From assembly GCA_963995525.1 (NCBI GenBank), contig CAXEFP010000887.1, forward strand, positions 682,001 to 746,000: DNA of 64,000 nt, written 5' to 3'. The notes beneath the pieces are model-generated. The model worked only from the letters and a program-made list of their open reading frames with translations. It ran no database searches and was not told the origin of the DNA. Source of the stretch: Escarpia spicata. Lineage: Eukaryota; Annelida; Polychaeta; Sabellida; Siboglinidae. The position numbers and the translations under genes are program-made. Shown here piece after piece: positions 43,725 through 57,442 of this stretch (position 1 is its first letter; every line of letters starts with the position of its first letter).

Positions 43725-46700
43725 ACTGGGAATAAAACATTGTACAACTGACACTCATGATAAATAGACTGGGAATAAAACATTGTACTATTGACACACA
43801 TAATAAATAGACTGGGAATAAAACATTGTATTACTGACACTCATGATAAATAGACTGGGAATAAAACATTGTACTACTGACACACATAATAAATAGACTG
43901 GGAATAAAACATTGTACAACTGACACACATAATAAATAGACTGGGAATAAAACATTGTATAACTGACACACATAATAAATAGGCTGGGAATAAAACATTG
44001 TACAACTGACACACATAATAAATAGACTGGGAATAAAACATTGTACGACTGACACTCATGATAAATAGACTGGGAATAAAACATTGTACTACTGACACAC
44101 ATAATAAATAGACTGGGAATAAAACATTGTACAAATGACACTCATGATAAATAGACTGGGAATAAAACATTGTACTACTGACACACATAATAAATAAACT
44201 GGGAATAAAACATTGTACAACTGACACACATAATAAATAGAATGGGAATAAAACATTGTACAACTGACACTCATGATAAATAGACTGGGAATAAAACATT
44301 GTACTACTGACACACATAATACATAGACTGGGAATGAAACATTGTACAACTGACACACATAATAAATAGACTGGGAATGAAACATTGTACAACTGACACT
44401 CATGATAAATAGACTGGGAATAAAACATTGTACTACTGACACTCATGATAAATAGACTGGGAATAAAACATTGTACTATTGACACACATAATAAATAGAC
44501 TGGGAATAAAACATTGTACTATTGACACACATAATAAATAGACTGGGAATAAAACATTGTACTACTGACACTCATGATAAATAGACTGGGAATAAAACAT
44601 TGTACTATTGACACACATAATAAATAGACTGGGAATAAAACATTGTACTACTGACACTCATGATAAATAGACAGGGAATAAAACATTGTACTACTGACAC
44701 ACATAATAAATAGACTGGGAATAAAACATTGTACAACTGACACACATAATAAATAGACTGGGAATAAAACATTGTACAAATGACACTCATGATAAATAGA
44801 CTGGGAATAAAACATTGTACTACTGACACACATAATAAATAAACTGGGAATAAAACATTGTACAACTGACACACATAATAAATAAACTGGGAATAAAACA
44901 TTGTACAACTGACACTCATGATAAATAGACTGGGAATAAAACATTGTACTACTGACACACATAATACATAGACTGGGAATGAAACATTGTACAACTGACA
45001 CACATAATAAATATACTGGGAATGAAACATTGTACAACTGACACTCATGATAAATAGACTGGGAATGAAACATTGTACTACTGACACACATAATAAATAG
45101 ACTGGGAATAAAACATTGTACTACTGACACTCATGATAAATAGACTGGGAATAAAACATTGTACTACTGACACACATAATAAATAGACTGGGAATAAAAC
45201 ATTGTACTACTGAAACACATAATAAATAGACTGGGAATAAAACATTGTACTACTGACACTGATGATAAATAGACTGGGAATAAAACATTGTACAACTAAC
45301 ACACATAATAAATAGACTGGGAATAAAACATTGTACAACTGACACACATAATAAATAGACTGGGAATAAAACATTGTACAACTGACACACATAATACATA
45401 GACTGGGAATAAAACATTGTACTACTGACACACATAATACATAGACTGGGAATGAAACATTGTACAACTGACACACATAATAAATAGACTGGGAATAAAA
45501 CATTGTACTACTGACACACATAATACATAGACTGGGAATAAAACATTGTACTACTGACACACATAATACATAGACTGGGAAGGAAACATTGTACAACTGA
45601 CACACATAATAAATAGACTGGGAATGAAACATTGTACTACTGACACACATAATAAATAGACTGGGAATGAAACATTGTACAACTGACACACATAATAAAT
45701 AGACTGGGAATGAAACATTGTACTACTAACACACATAATACATAGACTGGGAATAAAACATTGTACTACTGACACACATAATAAATAGACTGGGAATAAA
45801 ACATCGTACAACTGACACACATAATAAATAGACTGGGAATAAAACATTGTACTACTGACACTCATGATAAATAGACTAGGAATAAAACATTGTACTACTG
45901 ACACACATAATACATAGACTGGGAATGAAACATTGTACAACTGACACACATAATAAATAGACTGGGAATGAAACATTGTACTACTGACACACATAATAAA
46001 TAGACTGGGAATGAAACATTGTACTACTAACACACATAATACATAGACTGGGAATGAAACATTGTACAACTGACACACATAATAAATAGACTGGGAATGA
46101 AACATTGTACAACTGACACTCATGATAAATAGACTGGGAATGAAACATTGTACTACTGACACACATAATAAATAGACTGGGAATAAAACATTGTACTACT
46201 GACACTCATGATAAATAGACTGGGAATAAAACATTGTACTACTGACACACATAATAAATAGACTGGGAATAAAACATTGTACTACTGACTCACATAATAA
46301 ATAGACTGGGAATAAAACATTGTACTACTGACACTGATGATAAATAGACTGGGAATAAAACATTGTACAACTAACACACATAATAAATAGACTGGGAATA
46401 AAACATTGTACAACTGACACACATAATAAATAGACTGGGAATAAAATATTGTACAACTGACACACATAATACATAGACTGGGAATAAAACATTGTACTAC
46501 TGACACACATAATACATAGACTGGGAAGGAAACATTGTACAACTGACACACATAATAAATAGACTGGGAATGAAACATTGTACTACTGACACACATAATA
46601 AATAGACTGGGAATGAAACATTGTACAACTGACACACATAATAAATAGACTGGGAATGAAACATTGTACTACTAACACACATAATACATAGACTGGGAAT

Positions 46701-46820
46701 AAAACATTGTACTACTGACACACATAATAAATAGACTGGGAATAAAACATCGTACAACTGACACACATAATAAATAGACTGGGAATAAAACATTGTACTA
46801 CTGACACTCATGATAAATAG
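43725..46820. repeat. 72-monomer segment, right copy
   Basis: Partner of 39382-42477: A1G at 43983, T3A at 44671, GAAACAC at 45187 and G4A at 45875 each lie 4343 bp from their counterparts. Private change: G43A before 44885. Confidence 0.88.
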
Positions 46821-46949
46821 ACTGGGAATAAAACATTGTACTACTGACACACATAATACATAGACTGGGAATAAAACATTGTACAACTGACACTCATGAT
46901 AAATAGACTGGGAATAAAACATTGTACTATTGACACACATAATAAATAG
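45531..46949. repeat. 33-monomer segment, left copy (offset 2365)
   Basis: Repeats at 47896-49314 (55 monomers away). Markers in order: T22/C39, GGGAAGG at 45574, G10, A26/C39, T17C, TCATG, G4A at 45875. The match ends at 46950, which is A22/C39, while 49315 has GTATTACTG. Confidence 0.82.
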
Positions 46950-47465
46950 ACTGGGAATAAAACATTGTACAACTGACACACATAATACATAGACTGGGAA
47001 TAAAACATTGTACTACTGACACACATAATACATAGACTGGGAAGGAAACATTGTACAACTGACACACATAATAAATAGACTGGGAATGAAACATTGTACT
47101 ACTGACACACATAATAAATAGACTGGGAATGAAACATTGTACAACTGACACACATAATAAATAGACTGGGAATGAAACATTGTACTACTAACACACATAA
47201 TACATAGACTGGGAATAAAACATTGTACTACTGACACACATAATAAATAGACTGGGAATAAAACATCGTACAACTGACACACATAATAAATAGACTGGGA
47301 ATAAAACATTGTACTACTGACACTCATGATAAATAGACTAGGAATAAAACATTGTACTACTGACACACATAATACATAGACTGGGAATGAAACATTGTAC
47401 AACTGACACACATAATAAATAGACTGGGAATGAAACATTGTACTACTGACACACATAATAAATAG
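46563..47465. repeat. 21-monomer tandem unit, copy 1
   Basis: 903 bp (21 x 43), followed directly by a second copy at 47466-48368. Every marker recurs 903 bp later: T17C, TCATG, C24T at 46907, GGGAAGG at 47036, A26 at 47165, G4A at 47337. Confidence 0.88.
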
Positions 47466-48368
47466 ACTGGGAATGAAACATTGTACTACTGACACACATA
47501 ATAAATAGACTGGGAATGAAACATTGTACAACTGACACACATAATAAATAGACTGGGAATGAAACATTGTACTACTAACACACATAATACATAGACTGGG
47601 AATAAAACATTGTACTACTGACACACATAATAAATAGACTGGGAATAAAACATCGTACAACTGACACACATAATAAATAGACTGGGAATAAAACATTGTA
47701 CTACTGACACTCATGATAAATAGACTGGGAATAAAACATTGTACTACTGACACACATAATACATAGACTGGGAATAAAACATTGTACAACTGACACTCAT
47801 GATAAATAGACTGGGAATAAAACATTGTACTATTGACACACATAATAAATAGACTGGGAATAAAACATTGTACAACTGACACACATAATACATAGACTGG
47901 GAATAAAACATTGTACTACTGACACACATAATACATAGACTGGGAAGGAAACATTGTACAACTGACACACATAATAAATAGACTGGGAATGAAACATTGT
48001 ACTACTGACACACATAATAAATAGACTGGGAATGAAACATTGTACAACTGACACACATAATAAATAGACTGGGAATGAAACATTGTACTACTAACACACA
48101 TAATACATAGACTGGGAATAAAACATTGTACTACTGACACACATAATAAATAGACTGGGAATAAAACATCGTACAACTGACACACATAATAAATAGACTG
48201 GGAATAAAACATTGTACTACTGACACTCATGATAAATAGACTAGGAATAAAACATTGTACTACTGACACACATAATACATAGACTGGGAATGAAACATTG
48301 TACAACTGACACACATAATAAATAGACTGGGAATGAAACATTGTACTACTGACACACATAATAAATAG
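47466..48368. repeat. 21-monomer tandem unit, copy 2
   Basis: Second copy of 46563-47465. The next monomer, 48369, has A26/C39 where 47466 has plain G10/T22, which closes the duplication. Confidence 0.88.
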
Positions 48369-49314
48369 ACTGGGAATGAAACATTGTACTACTAACACAC
48401 ATAATACATAGACTGGGAATGAAACATTGTACAACTGACACACATAATAAATAGACTGGGAATGAAACATTGTACAACTGACACTCATGATAAATAGACT
48501 GGGAATGAAACATTGTACTACTGACACACATAATAAATAGACTGGGAATAAAACATTGTACTACTGACACTCATGATAAATAGACTGGGAATAAAACATT
48601 GTACTACTGACACACATAATAAATAGACTGGGAATAAAACATTGTACTACTGACTCACATAATAAATAGACTGGGAATAAAACATTGTACTACTGACACT
48701 GATGATAAATAGACTGGGAATAAAACATTGTACAACTAACACACATAATAAATAGACTGGGAATAAAACATTGTACAACTGACACACATAATAAATAGAC
48801 TGGGAATAAAACATTGTACAACTGACACACATAATACATAGACTGGGAATAAAACATTGTACTACTGACACACATAATACATAGACTGGGAAGGAAACAT
48901 TGTACAACTGACACACATAATAAATAGACTGGGAATGAAACATTGTACTACTGACACACATAATAAATAGACTGGGAATGAAACATTGTACAACTGACAC
49001 ACATAATAAATAGACTGGGAATGAAACATTGTACTACTAACACACATAATACATAGACTGGGAATAAAACATTGTACTACTGACACACATAATAAATAGA
49101 CTGGGAATAAAACATCGTACAACTGACACACATAATAAATAGACTGGGAATAAAACATTGTACTACTGACACTCATGATAAATAGACTGGGAATAAAACA
49201 TTGTACTACTGACACACATAATACATAGACTGGGAATAAAACATTGTACAACTGACACTCATGATAAATAGACTGGGAATAAAACATTGTACTATTGACA
49301 CACATAATAAATAG
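47896..49314. repeat. 33-monomer segment, right copy (offset 2365)
   Basis: Partner of 45531-46949, with G4A at 48240, the last in the window. A single-base difference is seen near 46448: AAATATTG on the left, AAACATTG here. Confidence 0.82.
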
Positions 49315-49615
49315 ACTGGGAATAAAACATTGTATTACTGACACTCATGATAAATAGACTGGGAATAAAACATTGTACTACTGACACACATAATAAATAG
49401 ACTGGGAATAAAACATTGTACAACTGACACACATAATAAATAGACTGGGAATAAAACATTGTATAACTGACACACATAATAAATAGGCTGGGAATAAAAC
49501 ATTGTACAACTGACACACATAATAAATAGACTGGGAATAAAACATTGTACGACTGACACTCATGATAAATAGACTGGGAATAAAACATTGTACTACTGAC
49601 ACACATAATAAATAG
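48455..49615. repeat. 27-monomer tandem unit, copy 1
   Basis: 1161 bp (27 x 43), followed directly by a second copy at 49616-50776. A1G markers at 49487 and 50648 keep the offset. The monomer 48412 (G10/A22) and its counterpart 49573 (plain) differ, fixing the left limit. Confidence 0.88.
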
Positions 49616-50776
49616 ACTGGGAATGAAACATTGTACAACTGACACTCATGATAAATAGACTGGGAATGAAACATTGTACTACTGACACACATAATAAATA
49701 GACTGGGAATAAAACATTGTACTACTGACACTCATGATAAATAGACTGGGAATAAAACATTGTACTACTGACACACATAATAAATAGACTGGGAATAAAA
49801 CATTGTACTACTGACTCACATAATAAATAGACTGGGAATAAAACATTGTACTACTGACACTGATGATAAATAGACTGGGAATAAAACATTGTACAAATAA
49901 CACACATAATAAATAGACTGGGAATAAAACATTGTACAACTGACACACATAATAAATAGACTGGGAATAAAACATTGTACAACTGACACACATAATACAT
50001 AGACTGGGAATAAAACATTGTACTACTGACACACATAATACATAGACTGGGAAGGAAACATTGTACAACTGACACACATAATAAATAGACTGGGAATGAA
50101 ACATTGTACTACTGACACACATAATAAATAGACTGGGAATGAAACATTGTACAACTGACACACATAATAAATAGACTGGGAATGAAACATTGTACTACTA
50201 ACACACATAATACATAGACTGGGAATAAAACATTGTACTACTGACACACATAATAAATAGACTGGGAATAAAACATCGTACAACTGACACACATAATAAA
50301 TAGACTGGGAATAAAACATTGTACTACTGACACTCATGATAAATAGACTGGGAATAAAACATTGTACTACTGACACACATAATACATAGACTGGGAATAA
50401 AACATTGTACAACTGACACTCATGATAAATAGACTGGGAATAAAACATTGTACTATTGACACACATAATAAATAGACTGGGAATAAAACATTGTATTACT
50501 GACACTCATGATAAATAGACTGGGAATAAAACATTGTACTACTGACACACATAATAAATAGACTGGGAATAAAACATTGTACAACTGACACACATAATAA
50601 ATAGACTGGGAATAAAACATTGTATAACTGACACACATAATAAATAGGCTGGGAATAAAACATTGTACAACTGACACACATAATAAATAGACTGGGAATA
50701 AAACATTGTACGACTGACACTCATGATAAATAGACTGGGAATAAAACATTGTACTACTGACACACATAATAAATAG
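49616..50776. repeat. 27-monomer tandem unit, copy 2
   Basis: Second copy of 48455-49615. Small private changes: ACAAATAAC near 49895, where the left copy has ACAACTAAC. The unit also forms the start of the first 91-monomer unit. Confidence 0.86.
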
Positions 50777-51335
50777 ACTGGGAATAAAACATTGTACAAA
50801 TGACACTCATGATAAATAGACTGGGAATAAAACATTGTACTACTGACACACATAATAAATAAACTGGGAATAAAACATTGTACAACTGACACACATAATA
50901 AATAGACTGGGAATAAAACATTGTACTACTCACACACATAATAAATAGACTGGGAATAAAACATTGTACTACTGACACACATAATAAATAGACTGGGAAT
51001 AAAACATTGTACTACTGACACTGATGATAAATAGACTGGGAATAAAACATTGTACAACTAACACACATAATAAATAGACTGGGAATAAAACATTGTACAA
51101 CTGACACACATAATAAATAGACTGGGAATGAAACATTGTACAACTGACACTCATGATAAATAGACTGGGAATAAAACATTGTACTACTGACACACATAAT
51201 ACATAGACTGGGAATGAAACATTGTACAACTGACACACATAATAAATAGACTGGGAATGAAACATTGTACAACTGACACTCATGATAAATAGACTGGGAA
51301 TGAAACATTGTACTACTGACACACATAATAAATAG

Positions 51336-51379
51336 ACTGGGAATAAAAAAAAAGTACTACTGACACTCATGATAAATAG
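51336..51379 (+). repeat. 44-bp monomer with a run of nine A
   Basis: After GGGAAT the sequence is nine A then GTACTACTG: the usual CATT before GTAC has been replaced by A residues and one base is gained. This is the only monomer longer than 43 bp in the window. It is absent from copies 2 and 3 of the 91-monomer unit, so it arose after that duplication, or it is a sequencing or assembly error. Confidence 0.9.
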
Positions 51380-53529
51380 ACTGGGAATAAAACATTGTAC
51401 TACTCACACACATAATAAATAGACTGGGAATAAAACATTGTACTACTGACACACATAATAAATAGACTGGGAATAAAACATTGTACTACTGACACTGATG
51501 ATAAATAGACTGGGAATAAAACATTGTACAACTAACACACATAATAAATAGACTGGGAATAAAACATTGTACAACTGACACACATAATAAATAGACTGGG
51601 AATGAAACATTGTACAACTGACACTCATGATAAATAGACTGGGAATAAAACATTGTACTACTGACACACATAATAAGTAGACTGGGAATAAAACATTGTA
51701 CAACTGACACACATAATACATAGACTGGGAATAAAACATTGTACTACTGACACACATAATACATAGACTGGGAATGAAACATTGTACAACTGACACACAT
51801 AATAAATAGACTGGGAATGAAACATTGTACTACTGACACACATAATAAATAGACAGGGAATGAAACATTGTACTACTAACACACATAATACATAGACTGG
51901 GAATGAAACATTGTACAACTGACACACATAATAAATAGACTGGGAATGAAACATTGTACAACTGACACACATAATAAATAGACTGGGAATGAAACATTGT
52001 ACTACTGACACACATAATAAATAGACTGGGAATGAAACATTGTACAACTGACACACATAATAAATAGACTGGGAATGAAACATTGTACTACTAACACACA
52101 TAATACATAGACTGGGAATAAAACATTGTACTACTGACACACATAATAAATAGACTGGGAATAAAACATCGTACAACTGACACACATAATAAATAGACTG
52201 GGAATAAAACATTGTACTACTGACACTCATGATAAATAGACTGGGAATAAAACATTGTACTACTGACACACATAATACATAGACTGGGAATAAAACATTG
52301 TACAACTGACACTCATGATAAATAGACTGGGAATAAAACATTGTACTATTGACACACATAATAAATAGACTGGGAATAAAACATTGTACTACTGACACTC
52401 ATGATAAATAGACTGGGAATAAAACATTGTACTACTGACACACATAATAAATAAACTGGGAATAAAACATTGTACAACTGACACACATAATAAATAGACT
52501 GGGAATAAAACATTGTACAACTGACACTCATGATAAATAGACTGGGAATAAAACATTGTACTACTGACACACATAATACATAGACTGGGAATGAAACATT
52601 GTACAACTGACACACATAATAAATAGACTGGGAATGAAACATTGTACAACTGACACTCATGATAAATAGACTGGGAATGAAACATTGTACTACTGACACA
52701 CATAATAAATAGACTGGGAATAAAACATTGTACTACTGACACTCATGATAAATAGACTGGGAATAAAACATTGTACTACTGACACACATAATAAATAGAC
52801 TGGGAATAAAACATTGTACTACTGACACACATAATAAATAGACTGGGAATAAAACATTGTACTACTGACACTGATGATAAATAGACTGGGAATAAAACAT
52901 TGTACAACTAACACACATAATAAATAGACTGGGAATAAAACATTGTACAACTGACACACATAATAAATAGACTGGGAATAAAACATTGTACAACTGACAC
53001 ACATAATACATAGACTGGGAATAAAACATTGTACTACTGACACACATAATACATAGACTGGGAATGAAACATTGTACAACTGACACACATAATAAATAGA
53101 CTGGGAATGAAACATTGTACTACTGACACACATAATACATAGACTGGGAATGAAACATTGTACAACTGACACACATAATACATAGACTGGGAATGAAACA
53201 TTGTACAACTGACACACATAATAAATAGACTGGGAATGAAACATTGTACAACTGACACACATAATAAATAGACTGGGAATGAAACATTGTACTACTAACA
53301 CACATAATACATAGACTGGGAATAAAACATTGTACTACTGACACACATAATAAATAGACTGGGAATAAAACATCGTACAACTGACACACATAATAAATAG
53401 ACTGGGAATAAAACATTGTACAACTGACACACATAATAAATAGACTGGGAATAAAACATTGTACTACTGACACACATAATAAATAGACTGGGAATGAAAC
53501 ATTGTACAACTGACACACATAATAAATAG

Positions 53530-56500
53530 ACTGGGAATGAAACATTGTACAACTGACACTCATGATAACTAGACTGGGAATGAAACATTGTACTACTGAC
53601 ACACATAATAAATAGACTGGGAATAAAACATTGTACTACTGACACTCATGATAAATAGACTGGGAATAAAACATTGTACTACTGACACACATAATAAATA
53701 GACTGGGAATAAAACATTGTACTACTGACACACATAATAAATAGACTGGGAATAAAACATTGTACTACTGACACTGATGATAAATAGACTGGGAATAAAA
53801 CATTGTACAACTAACACACATAATAAATAGACTGGGAATAAAACATTGTACAACTGACACACATAATAAATAGACTGGGAATAAAACATTGTACAACTGA
53901 CACACATAATACATAGACTGGGAATAAAACATTGTACTACTGACACACATAATACATAGACTGGGAAGGAAACATTGTACAACTGACACACATAATAAAT
54001 AGACTGGGAATGAAACATTGTACTACTGACACACATAATAAATAGACTGGGAATGAAACATTGTACAACTGACACACATAATAAATAGACTGGGAATGAA
54101 ACATTGTACTACTAAAACACATAATACATAGACTGGGAATAAAACATTGTACTACTGACACACATAATAAATAGACTGGGAATAAAACATCGTACAACTG
54201 ACACACATAATAAATAGACTGGGAATAAAACATTGTACTACTGACACTCATGATAAATAGACTGGGAATAAAACATTGTACTACTGACACACATAATACA
54301 TAGACTGGGAATAAAACATTGTACAACTGACACTCATGATAAATAGACTGGGAATAAAACATTGTACTATTGACACACATAATAAATAGACTGGGAATAA
54401 AACATTGTATTACTGACACTCATGATAAATAGACTGGGAATAAAACATTGTACTACTGACACACATAATAAATAGACTGGGAATAAAACATTGTACAACT
54501 GACACACATAATAAATAGACTGGGAATAAAACATTGTATAACTGACACACATAATAAATAGGCTGGGAATAAAACATTGTACAACTGACACACATAATAA
54601 ATAGACTGGGAATAAAACATTGTACGACTGACACTCATGATAAATAGACTGGGAATAAAACATTGTACTACTGACACACATAATAAATAGACTGGGAATA
54701 AAACATTGTACAAATGACACTCATGATAAATAGACTGGGAATAAAACATTGTACTACTGACACACATAATAAATAAACTGGGAATAAAACATTGTACAAC
54801 TGACACACATAATAAATAGACTGGGAATAAAACATTGTACTACTCACACACATAATAAATAGACTGGGAATAAAACATTGTACTACTGACACACATAATA
54901 AATAGACTGGGAATAAAACATTGTACTACTGACACTGATGATAAATAGACTGGGAATAAAACATTGTACAACTAACACACATAATAAATAGACTGGGAAT
55001 AAAACATTGTACAACTGACACACATAATAAATAGACTGGGAATGAAACATTGTACAACTGACACTCATGATAAATAGACTGGGAATAAAACATTGTACTA
55101 CTGACACACATAATACATAGACTGGGAATGAAACATTGTACAACTGACACACATAATAAATAGACTGGGAATGAAACATTGTACAACTGACACTCATGAT
55201 AAATAGACTGGGAATGAAACATTGTACTACTGACACACATAATAAATAGACTGGGAATAAAACATTGTACTACTGACACTCATGATAAATAGACTGGGAA
55301 TAAAACATTGTACTACTCACACACATAATAAATAGACTGGGAATAAAACATTGTACTACTGACACACATAATAAATAGACTGGGAATAAAACATTGTACT
55401 ACTGACACTGATGATAAATAGACTGGGAATAAAACATTGTACAACTAACACACATAATAAATAGACTGGGAATAAAACATTGTACAACTGACACACATAA
55501 TAAATAGACTGGGAATGAAACATTGTACAACTGACACTCATGATAAATAGACTGGGAATAAAACATTGTACTACTGACACACATAATAAGTAGACTGGGA
55601 ATAAAACATTGTACAACTGACACACATAATACATAGACTGGGAATAAAACATTGTACTACTGACACACATAATACATAGACTGGGAATGAAACATTGTAC
55701 AACTGACACACATAATAAATAGACTGGGAATGAAACATTGTACTACTGACACACGTAATAAATAGACAGGGAATGAAACATTGTACTACTAACACACATA
55801 ATACATAGACTGGGAATGAAACATTGTACAACTGACACACATAATAAATAGACTGGGAATGAAACATTGTACAACTGACACACATAATAAATAGACTGGG
55901 AATGAAACATTGTACTACTGACACACATAATAAATAGACTGGGAATGAAACATTGTACAACTGACACACATAATAAATAGACTGGGAATGAAACATTGTA
56001 CTACTAACACACATAATACATAGACTGGGAATAAAACATTGTACTACTGACACACATAATAAATAGACTGGGAATAAAACATCGTACAACTGACACACAT
56101 AATAAATAGACTGGGAATAAAACATTGTACTACTGACACTCATGATAAATAGACTGGGAATAAAACATTGTACTACTGACACACATAATACATAGACTGG
56201 GAATAAAACATTGTACAACTGACACTCATGATAAATAGACTGGGAATAAAACATTGTACTATTGACACACATAATAAATAGACTGGGAATAAAACATTGT
56301 ACTACTGACACTCATGATAAATAGACTGGGAATAAAACATTGTACTACTGACACACATAATAAATAAACTGGGAATAAAACATTGTACAACTGACACACA
56401 TAATAAATAGACTGGGAATAAAACATTGTACAACTGACACTCATGATAAATAGACTGGGAATAAAACATTGTACTACTGACACACATAATACATAGACTG

Positions 56501-57442
56501 GGAATGAAACATTGTACAACTGACACACATAATAAATAGACTGGGAATGAAACATTGTACAACTGACACTCATGATAAATAGACTGGGAATGAAACATTG
56601 TACTACTGACACACATAATAAATAGACTGGGAATAAAACATTGTACTACTGACACTCATGATAAATAGACTGGGAATAAAACATTGTACTACTGACACAC
56701 ATAATAAATAGACTGGGAATAAAACATTGTACTACTGACACACATAATAAATAGACTGGGAATAAAACATTGTACTACTGACACTGATGATAAATAGACT
56801 GGGAATAAAACATTGTACAACTAACACACATAATAAATAGACTGGGAATAAAACATTGTACAACTGACACACATAATAAATAGACTGGGAATAAAACATT
56901 GTACAACTGACACACATAATACATAGACTGGGAATAAAACATTGTACTACTGACACACATAATACATAGACTGGGAATGAAACATTGTACAACTGACACA
57001 CATAATAAATAGACTGGGAATGAAACATTGTACTACTGACACACATAATACATAGACTGGGAATGAAACATTGTACAACTGACACACATAATACATAGAC
57101 TGGGAATGAAACATTGTACAACTGACACACATAATAAATAGACTGGGAATGAAACATTGTACAACTGACACACATAATAAATAGACTGGGAATGAAACAT
57201 TGTACTACTAACACACATAATACATAGACTGGGAATAAAACATTGTACTACTGACACACATAATAAATAGACTGGGAATAAAACATCGTACAACTGACAC
57301 ACATAATAAATAGACTGGGAATAAAACATTGTACAACTGACACACATAATAAATAGACTGGGAATAAAACATTGTACTACTGACACACATAATAAATAGA
57401 CTGGGAATGAAACATTGTACAACTGACACACATAATAAATAG
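53530..57442. repeat. 91-monomer higher-order unit, copy 2
   Basis: 3913 bp, exactly 91 x 43. Opens with a G10/A22/TCATG monomer ending ATAACTAG (A40C), as do copies 3 and 4; copy 1 has the usual ATAAATAG there. Markers A1G 54562 and T3A 55766 sit at the expected offsets from copy 1. Confidence 0.9.

Larger units (their letters stand above)
49616..53529. repeat. 91-monomer higher-order unit, copy 1
   Basis: 3914 bp, one more than 91 x 43 because it contains the 44-bp monomer at 51336. Followed directly by copies at 53530, 57443 and 61055. Shared markers: A1G at 50648, a lineage of T3A at 51853, and CTCACAC monomers (G-to-C at site 26) near 50930. Confidence 0.9.

Noticed and set aside
42842..43840. 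332-codon minus-strand open frame and hundreds of shorter ones as protein genes
   Set aside because: They are overlapping read-throughs of the 43-bp repeat in all minus frames. Their limits depend only on T22/A22, TCATG supplies the apparent start codons, there is no codon-position bias by eye, and no promoter or unique flank exists.
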